Assembly: GCA_964369175.1 (NCBI GenBank) | Contig: CAYJEM010000041.1 | Coordinates: 1-17,692 of the forward strand | Length of the DNA: 17,692 nt | Direction: 5' to 3' | Source of the DNA: Tannockella sp964369175 | GTDB lineage: Bacteria; Bacillota_I; Bacilli_A; Erysipelotrichales; Coprobacillaceae | Shown: positions 1 through 6,700 of the stretch, one piece after another | How positions within the stretch are numbered: the stretch's first letter is position 1 | Layout: each line of letters opens with the position of its first letter | Notes under the pieces: model-generated | The model's input: the letters and a program-made list of their open reading frames with translations, nothing else | Told to the model about the DNA's origin: nothing | Databases searched by the model: none | Translations under genes and position numbers: made by a program

Positions 1-3
1 GTT

Positions 4-36
4 AATAAAACCTCCACTGTTTGTAACAATGGAGGT
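4..36 (-). terminator. Rho-independent terminator of lysC
   Basis: Read on the minus strand, a 10-bp stem (ACCUCCAUUG paired with CAGUGGAGGU, one G-U wobble) closes a 7-nt loop and is followed by UUUUAUU. It lies 15 nt beyond the lysC stop codon, so it ends that transcript. Only the minus-strand reading has a U-tract. Confidence 0.8.
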
Positions 37-50
37 AGGTATTATGATAT

Positions 51-1373
51 TTACTTTTGAACTTCAATAAATTCATTATAGATTGTACGAATTGCTTTTT
101 TGAAATCTGCATTACGAACACCAGCAATAATGTTTAACTCACTAGATCCTTGATCAATCATTTTTATGTTTATATCTTCTCTTGCAAGTGCGTTGAAAAC
201 TCTAGCAGCAGTTCCTTTAGCTGCTTTCATACCACGCCCAACAATAGCTACAAGTGATAAATCTGGTTCAATTGAGATGAAATCAGGATTAACAGCTCTA
301 TGAATACCAGCAATTACTTGTTGCTCACATTTTATGAAATCTTCAACGTTAACTATAATATTCATTGTATCAATTCCAGAAGGCATGTGCTCAAATGCAA
401 TGTTATATTCTTCTAATACTTGTAATACTTTGCGTCCAAAACCAACTTCACTATTCATCATGTCTTTTTCAATCATAATTGTAGCAAAATCTTTTTTACC
501 AGCAATTCCAGTAATAACATGATCAGGTTTGTGACATGTGCTTTCTACAATTAATGTTCCAGGTGCGCTAGGGTCATTTGTATTTTTAATATTTATAGAA
601 ATACCCTCTTTACGAATTGGAAAAATTGAATTTTCATGTAATACACTTGCACCCATATATGATAATTCACGTAACTCCTTGTATGTGATTGTACCAATGG
701 CTTTTGGTTGTTTTACAATACGAGGATCAGCGATTAAGAATCCAGATACATCAGTCCAGTTTTCATATAGTGATACATGTCCGTTTTTAGCAACAATACT
801 TCCAGTAATGTCACTTCCTCCTCGAGAAAATGTTTTAATTTTTCCACTTCCATCATTTAATGAACCATAGAATCCTGGAATTACAACATACTCATGTTCA
901 AGTAAACATTTTTCTAAAATAGGGTCTGTCATTTCTTCGTCATAGTTACCTACTTCATCAATAAAAATAACATCTTTAGCATCAACAAAATCAAAACCTA
1001 AATAATTAGCAAGTAGAATACCATTTAAATACTCTCCACGACTATATAAATAGTCTGTATTAGCTCCATTATTTAAATCTTTTTCTATAATGCTGAACTC
1101 TTCATCTAAAGAGACTTCTAGCGCTAAATCATCTATAATTTCTTGGTAACGTGCTTTGATTTTATCAAATGCAGCTGTAAAATCACTACTACCAACTAGC
1201 GTATATGCCTCTGTAAGTAAGTCGGTAACCTTAATGTCTTCTTTAAATCTCTTTCCTGGTGCTGAAGGCACAACAAATCTACGATTACTGTCGCTTTTAA
1301 TAATATCTGCAACTTTTTTGAACTGCTCTGCATTTGCAAGAGACGTTCCACCAAATTTCACTACTTTTTTCAT
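51..1373 (-). CDS. lysC: Aspartate kinase
   Basis: Phosphorylates L-aspartate with ATP to 4-phosphoaspartate, the committed step to diaminopimelate/lysine, threonine and methionine; cytoplasmic. The 440-residue product has the N-terminal kinase signature KFGGTS (residues 6-11), SRGE (111-114), FSRGGSDITGS (182-192) and NWTDVSG (205-211), followed by two C-terminal ACT regulatory domains (about 288-350 and 370-440). Length and order fit monofunctional bacterial aspartokinases of the VVxSAPGKR clostridial type; no homoserine dehydrogenase is fused. The start has an AGGGGG Shine-Dalgarno. The gene stands alone in the window, transcribed away from typA, with its own promoter and terminator. The ACT domains suggest amino-acid feedback, but the effector cannot be read from sequence. 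The likely leader is only about 25 nt, too short for a lysine riboswitch. Stop is TAA. Confidence 0.95.
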   Translation of the reverse strand: MKKVVKFGGTSLANAEQFKKVADIIKSDSNRRFVVPSAPGKRFKEDIKVTDLLTEAYTLVGSSDFTAAFDKIKARYQEIIDDLALEVSLDEEFSIIEKDLNNGANTDYLYSRGEYLNGILLANYLGFDFVDAKDVIFIDEVGNYDEEMTDPILEKCLLEHEYVVIPGFYGSLNDGSGKIKTFSRGGSDITGSIVAKNGHVSLYENWTDVSGFLIADPRIVKQPKAIGTITYKELRELSYMGASVLHENSIFPIRKEGISINIKNTNDPSAPGTLIVESTCHKPDHVITGIAGKKDFATIMIEKDMMNSEVGFGRKVLQVLEEYNIAFEHMPSGIDTMNIIVNVEDFIKCEQQVIAGIHRAVNPDFISIEPDLSLVAIVGRGMKAAKGTAARVFNALAREDINIKMIDQGSSELNIIAGVRNADFKKAIRTIYNEFIEVQK

Positions 1374-1403
1374 ACTATTCCCCCTAGAACTTATATAATA
1401 TAA

Positions 1404-1432
1404 AAAATACCATGAAATCGCTTAAAGTTCAA
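1404..1432 (-). promoter_or_regulatory. Candidate sigma-A promoter for lysC
   Basis: On the minus strand TTGAAC (1432-1427) and TATTTT (1409-1404) are 17 bp apart, with TGG directly before the -10 element (extended -10 arrangement). This gives a leader of about 25 nt. The -10 matches the consensus at only four of six positions, and the A+T-rich stretch 1388-1403 offers alternatives. Confidence 0.4.
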
Positions 1433-1488
1433 GATATATCGTACTTACAAAAGAAAAAGTGCTCATATAAATAGTCTTGGAGTTTATG

Positions 1489-1497
1489 TGTTATAAT
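1489..1497 (+). promoter_or_regulatory. Upstream extended -10 element (typA P1)
   Basis: TGTTATAAT is a perfect extended -10. I see no convincing -35 at 16-18 bp, so activity would rest on the TGn motif. The 11-base block GTGTTATAATG (1488-1498) is repeated exactly at 1564-1574 in the second promoter. Confidence 0.35.
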
Positions 1498-1503
1498 GGC
1501 TCT

Positions 1504-1544
1504 AGAAACATTGAATACATCATCTTTTTTCTATGTTTCTTTTT
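1504..1544 (+). terminator. Weak hairpin with U-tract just after typA P1
   Basis: AGAAACAT (1504-1511) can pair with ATGTTTCT (1533-1540), 8 bp enclosing a 21-nt loop, followed by TTTT (five T in a row at 1540-1544). It begins about where a transcript from the upstream -10 would start. The stem is A+T-rich and the loop long, so it would be a weak terminator or attenuator at best. Confidence 0.25.
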
Positions 1545-1545
1545 A

Positions 1546-1573
1546 TCGACATTTAAAAAAAGTGTGTTATAAT
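1546..1573 (+). promoter_or_regulatory. Main sigma-A promoter candidate for typA (P2)
   Basis: TCGACA (1546-1551, five of six to consensus), a 16-bp spacer, and TATAAT (1568-1573) preceded by TGT (extended -10). The transcript would start near 1580, leaving a short leader to the AAAGGAG site at 1587-1593. Confidence 0.6.
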
Positions 1574-1601
1574 GATTTAGTTATAAAAAGGAGTGTATAA
1601 A

Positions 1602-3425
1602 ATGAATATACGTAATATCGCAATTATTGCCCATGTAGACCATGGAAAAACGACGTTAGTAGACCAATTATTAAAATTGTCAGGAACATTTAGAGATAAT
1701 GAACAAGTAGCTGAAAGAGCTATGGATAGTAATGATTTAGAAAGAGAAAGAGGAATTACAATTCTTGCAAAAAATACAGCAATCAATTATAAAGATTACC
1801 GTATTAATATCATGGATACACCAGGTCATGCTGACTTTGGTGGAGAAGTAGAACGTATCATGAACATGGTAGATGGAGTATTACTAGTAGTTGATGCATA
1901 CGAAGGGACAATGCCACAAACACGTTTTGTACTTAAAAAAGCATTAGCTGCAAAAGTAAAACCAATCGTAGTAATTAATAAAGTGGATAGACCTGTAGTA
2001 CGTATTCAAGAAGTTATGGATGAAGTTTTAGAGTTATTTATGGAATTAGGTGCAGATGATGACCAATTAGAATTCCCTACAATCTTTGCTTCAGCACTTC
2101 AAGGAACATCAAGTGATAGTAGTGATATCAGTACCCAACAACCAAACATGGATTGTTTATTTGATATGATTATTCGTGAAATTCCAGAACCGTTAGTAGA
2201 CGAAGAAGGGGGATTACAATTCCAACCAGCTTTATTAGATTACAATGATTATGTTGGACGTATTGGGGTTGGACGTATTCAAAGAGGAACAATGAAAGTT
2301 AATGAAACGGTTAGTTGTGTACGTGCTGATGGTACAAAAACACAATTTCGTATTCAAAAATTATTTGGATTCTTAGGATTACAACGTATTGAAATTGAAG
2401 AAGCACGTGCTGGAGATATTGTTGCAATTGCTGGGCTTGCTGATATTGGAGTAGGTGAAACAGTATGTACCTCAGGTAAAGAAGAAGCATTACCATTATT
2501 ACATGTTGATGAGCCAACAATTCAAATGGTTATAGGAACAAATACTTCTCCATTTGCTGGTCAAGAAGGAAAATTTGTTACTGCTAGTAAAATTGAAGAA
2601 CGTTTATTTAAAGAAACAAATAGAGATGTTTCTTTAAAGATTGAAAGAATTCCAACAAGTGAAGAATGGATTGTATCAGGACGTGGAGAATTACATTTAT
2701 CAATTTTAATTGAAAATATGCGTCGTGAAGGATTTGAACTTCAAGTATCAAAACCAAAAGTAATCATTCGTGAAATAGATGGTGAATTATTTGAACCATA
2801 TGAAGAAGTAAATATTGAAGCACCAGATGATTGTATCGGAAGTGTTATTGAATCTTTAGGATTCCGTCGTGGTGTTTTAGAAAATATGTCTAGCCAAGAT
2901 GGACAAACTAGTGTTACTTATATGATTCCTTCAAGAGGAATGATTGGATTTATGACAAACTTTTTAACGATGACAAAAGGTTATGGAATTATTTCACATT
3001 CATTTAGTGAATATCGTCCAATGGAAGGTGAAGCAGTAGGTGAAAGAACATTAGGTGTGTTAATATCAATTGATAAAGGTCAAACTACAGCATATGCTTT
3101 AGGTGGAGTAGAAGGCCGTGGAGTAATGTTTGTTGAGCCAGGTGTTGATGTTTACGAGGGTATGATTGTTGGTGAAAATAGCCGTGATAACGATTTAGTT
3201 GTTAACGTAACAAAAGGGAAACAATTAACAAATACTCGTGCTGCAAGTAAAGATTCAACAGTTGTATTAAAGAAACCACGTCAATTTAACCTAGAAAGTT
3301 GTTTAGATTATATTAATGATGATGAATTAGTAGAAGTTACACCAGAAAATATTCGTTTACGTAAACGTTATTTAACTGATCAAGAGCGTCGTCGCCAAAG
3401 TAAAATGGACAAAGGATTATTATAA
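1602..3425 (+). CDS. typA: Ribosome-associated GTPase TypA/BipA
   Basis: Translational GTPase of the EF-G/LepA superfamily that acts on the ribosome; in other bacteria it is linked to 50S assembly and growth under stress, including cold. The 607-residue product has G1 AHVDHGKT (10-17), the switch II/G3 stretch DTPGHADFGGE (about 71-81) and G4 NKVD (126-129), then the beta-barrel, the EF-G-like domains and the TypA-specific C-terminal domain (ending in an R/K-rich tail), which is the usual family length. I start it at ATG 1602: AAAGGAG (1587-1593) lies 8 nt upstream, and the in-frame GTG at 1593 overlaps that site and so cannot be the start. The gene is monocistronic and divergent from lysC. 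No clear hairpin follows the stop, so some transcripts may run into the ncRNA region as far as the terminator at 3633. Confidence 0.96.
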   Translation: MNIRNIAIIAHVDHGKTTLVDQLLKLSGTFRDNEQVAERAMDSNDLERERGITILAKNTAINYKDYRINIMDTPGHADFGGEVERIMNMVDGVLLVVDAYEGTMPQTRFVLKKALAAKVKPIVVINKVDRPVVRIQEVMDEVLELFMELGADDDQLEFPTIFASALQGTSSDSSDISTQQPNMDCLFDMIIREIPEPLVDEEGGLQFQPALLDYNDYVGRIGVGRIQRGTMKVNETVSCVRADGTKTQFRIQKLFGFLGLQRIEIEEARAGDIVAIAGLADIGVGETVCTSGKEEALPLLHVDEPTIQMVIGTNTSPFAGQEGKFVTASKIEERLFKETNRDVSLKIERIPTSEEWIVSGRGELHLSILIENMRREGFELQVSKPKVIIREIDGELFEPYEEVNIEAPDDCIGSVIESLGFRRGVLENMSSQDGQTSVTYMIPSRGMIGFMTNFLTMTKGYGIISHSFSEYRPMEGEAVGERTLGVLISIDKGQTTAYALGGVEGRGVMFVEPGVDVYEGMIVGENSRDNDLVVNVTKGKQLTNTRAASKDSTVVLKKPRQFNLESCLDYINDDELVEVTPENIRLRKRYLTDQERRRQSKMDKGLL

Positions 3426-3441
3426 AAAATTATCATATTGT

Positions 3442-3470
3442 TTTACAGTACTGCTTATCCTAGTTATAAT
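3442..3470 (+). promoter_or_regulatory. Sigma-A promoter of the candidate ncRNA
   Basis: TTTACA (3442-3447), a 17-bp spacer and a perfect TATAAT (3465-3470) make one of the best consensus promoters in the window. There is no ribosome binding site or sizeable reading frame in the first 180 nt downstream. The expected start is about 3476-3479. Confidence 0.65.
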
Positions 3471-3476
3471 ATGGTT

Positions 3477-3658
3477 GTAAATAAAGATTGCAACGATCGC
3501 TATGTGCTTACCAAAAGACACAAGCATACATATAAATAGGTGAAAGCAAAGTATATGTATAAATGTAAGACAACATAGTCTAGACGTTACAAATAGATGG
3601 GATAACCCATGGATAATTATCCAAAAGAAAGGCAGGGAAAATATTCTCTGTTTTTCTT
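3477..3658 (+). ncRNA. Candidate structured ncRNA, about 180 nt, unassigned
   Basis: This stretch runs from a near-consensus promoter (3442-3470) to a strong terminator (3633-3659) and has no plausible reading frame (longest ATG frame about 13 codons, no Shine-Dalgarno). It can form a long irregular rod: TTG 3488-3490 with CAA 3590-3592, AACG 3492-3495 with CGTT 3585-3588, CTATGT 3500-3505 with ACATAG 3573-3578, TTAC 3508-3511 with GTAA 3565-3568, and a perfect 9-bp arm ATACATATA 3526-3534 with TATATGTAT 3552-3560. A competing 5' hairpin GTTGTAA 3474-3480 / TTGCAAC 3488-3494 and a small hairpin ATGGG/CCCAT (3597-3610) are also possible. Size, independent transcription and rod shape with an asymmetric central bubble recall 6S RNA, but I recognise no 6S consensus. 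A cis-acting leader of the lipoprotein gene, whose start is 57 nt past the terminator, is the main alternative. I see no known riboswitch, SRP, tmRNA or RNase P signature. Confidence 0.5.
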
Positions 3659-3659
3659 T
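3633..3659 (+). terminator. Terminator of the candidate ncRNA
   Basis: CAGGGAA (3633-3639) pairs with TTCTCTG (3644-3650), 7 bp with one G-U, around an AATA loop, followed by TTTTTCTTT. It may also end read-through from typA. Confidence 0.75.
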
Positions 3660-3687
3660 GTATCTGAATATCTAAATATGTTATAAT
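3658..3687 (+). promoter_or_regulatory. Promoter candidate for the lipoprotein/membrane-protein unit
   Basis: TTGTAT (3658-3663), an 18-bp spacer and TATAAT (3682-3687) preceded by TGT. The 10-mer TGTTATAATG here equals the -10 region of both typA elements. It starts directly after the ncRNA terminator, which argues that the lipoprotein gene has its own transcript. Confidence 0.5.
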
Positions 3688-3715
3688 GTTTTCATGCATT
3701 TTAAGGAGAATATGA

Positions 3716-5143
3716 ATGAAAAAAATAATCACAATTCTAATATGCGCTTTCCTTCTAGTGGGATGTGGAAGTGCTGGTAATATATATGTATTAAAAGATT
3801 CAACTGGAGAGTATTTTTTAGTGAACACGGATGGCGAACAGATAAATGAGATTCATTATAATGAAGTTATCGCTGTTGAAAATAAGGGTTATATCCTTAT
3901 TGATGAAGGACAGTATGGATTTATTAATGTTACTGGTAAAGAAATCATTCCTTTAGGAACCTATGAATCAATTGATAATAGAGCCGGTTTGTTAGTTGCT
4001 AAGAGTGGTAATACAACATCATTAATTGGTGTTGATGGTAAAGTTTACTATCAAGACGATGATAGTACAGTGATTACCGTAACTGCGGGATATCCAATTG
4101 TCAAAACTGGTGAAGAGTGGCATTTAATAGGCGCTAGTGGAAAACCTTTAGTTACATCAAAGCAAGAGATAATATATAGTCAAATGGATAAATCAGGATA
4201 TCTTGTAGGGTATAATGATAAAGCTGAATATTACAATGGTGATAGTAAACCAATTGTTATTTCGGGTAGTAGCGATGTTACATTGTTAGAAACGAATAAC
4301 GAGGTAGGAACATTATTGTATAGTGAGGACGTAAAAACATTAACGTTTGTTACAGGTGGCGTATCAATGTTTGAAATTGCTGTTGAGCTTCCGGCCAAAG
4401 ATAGCGGTCTTAATCGTGCATACTTTGATGAAGGTAAAAATATTATTGCAAATATTGATGGTGTAAATCATTTAATTAACCAAGATGGCGATATCGTTAC
4501 TACACTAAATAGCTATTATATTGACGCTAGTAATTATACGAATAAAAATTCTGTAAATATTTATGGACCACATGAATTTGTTTCTAATCAAAATACAATT
4601 GAAGTAAGTGATATCCAACTAGATCCTAAAGCTGGATATAGTATTAGTGAAATATTTCCGGTATTTGTTCGAAATAAGGGATATGCGTACTACAGCTTTG
4701 AAGGAATACAGGTGTTTGAAACAGTATACAAACGTGCATCAACATTTGATGCTGTAGGTATTGCAATTGTATCTAGTGAAGAAGATAAATATTATTTGAT
4801 TGATACTACAGGTACTAAGTTAAGTGAAGACTTTATGGCAATTGAACCAATTGGTGATGGATATTATGCGGCATATCATTCAACATATCGATATGAAGTT
4901 ATTGATAAAACAGGTAAAAAGGTAATTGATGAAGAGTTTTTACATAATTATATGCTTGTAAAAGGTGAAGAAAGTCTTTTAGGTGTATTTGATTTGGGCG
5001 GACGTACAAATGTGTATAATATGGAAACATATGAATTGTTGTACCAAATTCCAGGAACGGTAACATATGATGAAGCTGGTTACTTTGTGGTAGATGGAAA
5101 TACATATTATGGACTTGATGGCCAAGAAATATTTGGGAGGTAA
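3716..5143 (+). CDS. WG-repeat lipoprotein
   Basis: Secreted lipoprotein of unknown function. Residues 1-16 are a lipoprotein signal peptide (KK, then a hydrophobic run) ending in the lipobox LVGC, with Cys17 as the lipidated residue, so the protein should sit on the outer face of the cytoplasmic membrane. The remaining 475-residue chain is a series of short beta repeats of the WG/KWG type (for example YGFINVTGKEIIP at 67-79, WHLIGASGKPLV at 135-146, and related Y-x-V-I-D-x-x-G-K units near the C-terminus). Such repeats form propeller- or solenoid-like scaffolds and have no catalytic motif. AAGGAG lies 7 nt before the ATG. The stop is 8 nt before the next gene, whose Shine-Dalgarno (GGGAGG) lies inside this gene's last codons, so the two are probably co-translated. 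The fold family is fairly sure; the function is unknown. Confidence 0.85.
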   Translation: MKKIITILICAFLLVGCGSAGNIYVLKDSTGEYFLVNTDGEQINEIHYNEVIAVENKGYILIDEGQYGFINVTGKEIIPLGTYESIDNRAGLLVAKSGNTTSLIGVDGKVYYQDDDSTVITVTAGYPIVKTGEEWHLIGASGKPLVTSKQEIIYSQMDKSGYLVGYNDKAEYYNGDSKPIVISGSSDVTLLETNNEVGTLLYSEDVKTLTFVTGGVSMFEIAVELPAKDSGLNRAYFDEGKNIIANIDGVNHLINQDGDIVTTLNSYYIDASNYTNKNSVNIYGPHEFVSNQNTIEVSDIQLDPKAGYSISEIFPVFVRNKGYAYYSFEGIQVFETVYKRASTFDAVGIAIVSSEEDKYYLIDTTGTKLSEDFMAIEPIGDGYYAAYHSTYRYEVIDKTGKKVIDEEFLHNYMLVKGEESLLGVFDLGGRTNVYNMETYELLYQIPGTVTYDEAGYFVVDGNTYYGLDGQEIFGR

Positions 5144-5151
5144 TATAGGCG

Positions 5152-6222
5152 ATGTATTATATTGGTATGTTAGTTGTATTAACAGGAATTCTTATTGTAT
5201 TAGAGATTTTATTTAGTCAAGTAGAACAAAAACAAAATAGTAGATTACATAACTATAGTTGGTATTTGCAATTTAATAATAATTTCAACTATCGTAGAAC
5301 AGCCAGTACAACATTTCTATTTGTAATACTGTACTTAGCTACTTCGCAAAGTACTGTGGGATCGATGGAATGGATAATTGGATTACTTGGTTATCTAGCG
5401 ATTGGATTAATTTCAAATATTTTAAGTACTTATGCAGGATTTATGTATAAAAAAAAGAAATTTAAAAAACAAATTGAAGAGGTAAATAATTTACAAAAAA
5501 CAATTCGTGAGCAATTACAGTTGATTGATGATAGTAAAGGAGTTGAGACTCCGCTTTCATACGATGTTAAAATAATTGTAGAGGAGTTATTAAATGATGA
5601 TATGCACCTTGCTATTGCCTCAAAAGATGGTGGAGAATTTGTATCTACAATAAGCAATTTGCCACTAATTACCTATGTTGTTGAAACGGAATCTTATGAA
5701 GCTAGTAATAGATTAGAAGATACGGGAGTTAAGGTAACAAACTTTACAGAACAAGGTGGGTTACCATTTAAGGATGAGCGTTTAGATATTGTTGTAAATA
5801 AACTTACACATTTTGACCGACATGAAATAGCTCGTGTTATCAAAACGGGTGGAAAGGTAGTAATTGAACAAAGTGGAAGTCAAACTTTCAATGAAGTTTT
5901 ACAAACACTACCAATGGTTAGAATGAAAGGTGCTTGGGATCTTCAAAATTGTATTACTATTTTAGAGGATACAAATTTAATGATAGAACAACAATATGAA
6001 GATGTTGGTAAAATTCGTTTTACTACTCTTGCTAGTACTGTCCACTATCTAAATAACAACAGTACAACAAACTTTAATGATACGAAATTCTTTTTCAACT
6101 TACATGCACGTATTCAACAAGCTATTAATAATGAAGGTTTTTTTGAATTAACGATTCATAAATTTCTTGTAGTAGCGCGAAAATTGGAGAATAATTCAAA
6201 AGGATACGAGATAATCAAATAA
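5152..6222 (+). CDS. Membrane-anchored protein with degenerate methyltransferase-like domain
   Basis: Function unknown. Of 356 residues, about 1-21, 51-68 and 74-93 are hydrophobic and probably span the membrane; 100-128 is lysine-rich then coiled-coil-like (KKKKFKKQIEE onward). Residues about 135-345 resemble class I SAM-dependent methyltransferases: LPFKDERLDIVVNKL (204-218) matches the usual LPF-D-x-x-FDLVINR strand, RVIKTGGKVVIEQ (228-240) matches RVLKPGGxFxTQQ, KIRFTTLASTVHYL (287-300) matches the RFYDVGAxVYYL stretch, and EGFFELTIHKFLV (328-340) matches EGYFETTSHRFxx. Motif I, normally LDxGCGGGEF, reads LAIASKDGGEF (153-163): the Asp and the first glycines are gone. It is probably a pseudoenzyme or has altered binding. 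The start ATG has GGGAGG 11 nt upstream. It is cotranscribed with the lipoprotein, suggesting one complex at the membrane (inference). Confidence 0.8.
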   Translation: MYYIGMLVVLTGILIVLEILFSQVEQKQNSRLHNYSWYLQFNNNFNYRRTASTTFLFVILYLATSQSTVGSMEWIIGLLGYLAIGLISNILSTYAGFMYKKKKFKKQIEEVNNLQKTIREQLQLIDDSKGVETPLSYDVKIIVEELLNDDMHLAIASKDGGEFVSTISNLPLITYVVETESYEASNRLEDTGVKVTNFTEQGGLPFKDERLDIVVNKLTHFDRHEIARVIKTGGKVVIEQSGSQTFNEVLQTLPMVRMKGAWDLQNCITILEDTNLMIEQQYEDVGKIRFTTLASTVHYLNNNSTTNFNDTKFFFNLHARIQQAINNEGFFELTIHKFLVVARKLENNSKGYEIIK

Positions 6223-6224
6223 AA

Positions 6225-6238
6225 TGAAAGCGTTAAAA
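6225..6238 (+). promoter_or_regulatory. cre-like box upstream of ptsH
   Basis: TGAAAGCGTTAAAA matches the catabolite-responsive consensus TGWAARCGNTWNCW at all positions but one (A for C at position 13). It lies about 40 bp upstream of the ptsH -10, in a position compatible with CcpA control. A lone 14-mer in A+T-rich DNA can arise by chance. Confidence 0.45.
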
Positions 6239-6274
6239 AAAACTTTGAAAGTTATAGTAATTATTCAATAATAA

Positions 6275-6283
6275 TGCTATAAT
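6275..6283 (+). promoter_or_regulatory. Extended -10 promoter candidate for ptsH
   Basis: TGCTATAAT is a perfect extended -10. No good -35 is present at 16-18 bp (TTGAAA at 6245-6250 is 27 bp away). The transcript would start about 25 nt before the ATG. Confidence 0.45.
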
Positions 6284-6316
6284 ATTTGTATAAACAATTA
6301 AGGAGGAAGTCATACG

Positions 6317-6586
6317 ATGGCAGAAAAATTAACATTTGTAGTATCGGATCCTGTAGGATTACATGCAAGACCAGCTACTATTTTAGTAAACCAAGCAAGC
6401 AAGTTTACTAGCGATATCAAATTGGTTTACAATGAAAAAGAAGTGAACTTAAAATCAATCATGGGAGTAATGTCATTAGGTGTTCCTAGTAAAGCAACAG
6501 TAGAAATCGTTGCTGATGGTGATGATGCTGCTGATGCATTAGCTTCTATTGCTAAAGTAATTAAAGAACAAAAAGTTGCTGAATAA
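6317..6586 (+). CDS. ptsH: Phosphocarrier protein HPr
   Basis: Small cytoplasmic phosphocarrier that relays phosphate from enzyme I to the sugar-specific EIIA proteins of the PTS and, in Bacillota, serves CcpA as a corepressor when phosphorylated on serine. At 89 residues it is of standard length. GLHARPA holds the phosphorylated His (residue 16, His15 in the usual numbering), and NLKSIMGVMSLG holds the regulatory Ser (residue 47, Ser46 in the usual numbering), so HPr kinase control is expected. The Shine-Dalgarno AAGGAGGA lies about 10 nt upstream. The gene is monocistronic: a strong terminator follows at once and no ptsI is next to it, unlike the common ptsHI operon. The cre-like box upstream would allow feedback on its own expression. 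Confidence 0.97.
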   Translation: MAEKLTFVVSDPVGLHARPATILVNQASKFTSDIKLVYNEKEVNLKSIMGVMSLGVPSKATVEIVADGDDAADALASIAKVIKEQKVAE

Positions 6587-6590
6587 GATA

Positions 6591-6618
6591 AAGGGGTAGG
6601 AAACTACTCTTTTTTTTT
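6591..6618 (+). terminator. Terminator of ptsH
   Basis: AAGGGGTAG (6591-6599) pairs with CTACTCTTT (6604-6612), two G-U pairs included, around a GAAA tetraloop, followed by a run of T. It begins 4 nt after the stop codon. Confidence 0.88.
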
Positions 6619-6700
6619 ATAAAAATGGAATTAAATACGATATTTCTATGTTAATTTTACTAATTATAATTTATAATGTAATGGTAAATGGAGGTACAGT

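Noticed and set aside
334..870. Plus-strand frames of 62 and 110 codons within lysC
   Set aside because: They lie antisense to a clearly conserved aspartate kinase, lack ribosome binding sites, and have no recognisable motif.
1374..1403. Lysine riboswitch in the lysC leader
   Set aside because: The likely leader is about 25 nt and the whole divergent gap is under 230 bp, much of it typA promoter; no riboswitch helices are visible.
1593..1601. GTG at 1593 as the typA start
   Set aside because: The G of this GTG is the last base of the AAAGGAG ribosome binding site; ATG 1602 has proper 8-nt spacing and the usual N-terminus.
2311..2520. Minus-strand 69-codon frame inside typA, and similar frames within the lipoprotein, pgcA, mfd and degV genes
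   Set aside because: They have biased shadow compositions (rich in His, Leu, Gln or Ser), no ribosome binding sites, and sit opposite conserved genes.
3611..3622. Palindrome GGATAATTATCC as an operator
   Set aside because: It lies inside the candidate ncRNA next to the ATGGG/CCCAT hairpin; with A+T-rich composition a 12-base palindrome alone is weak evidence for a DNA-binding site.
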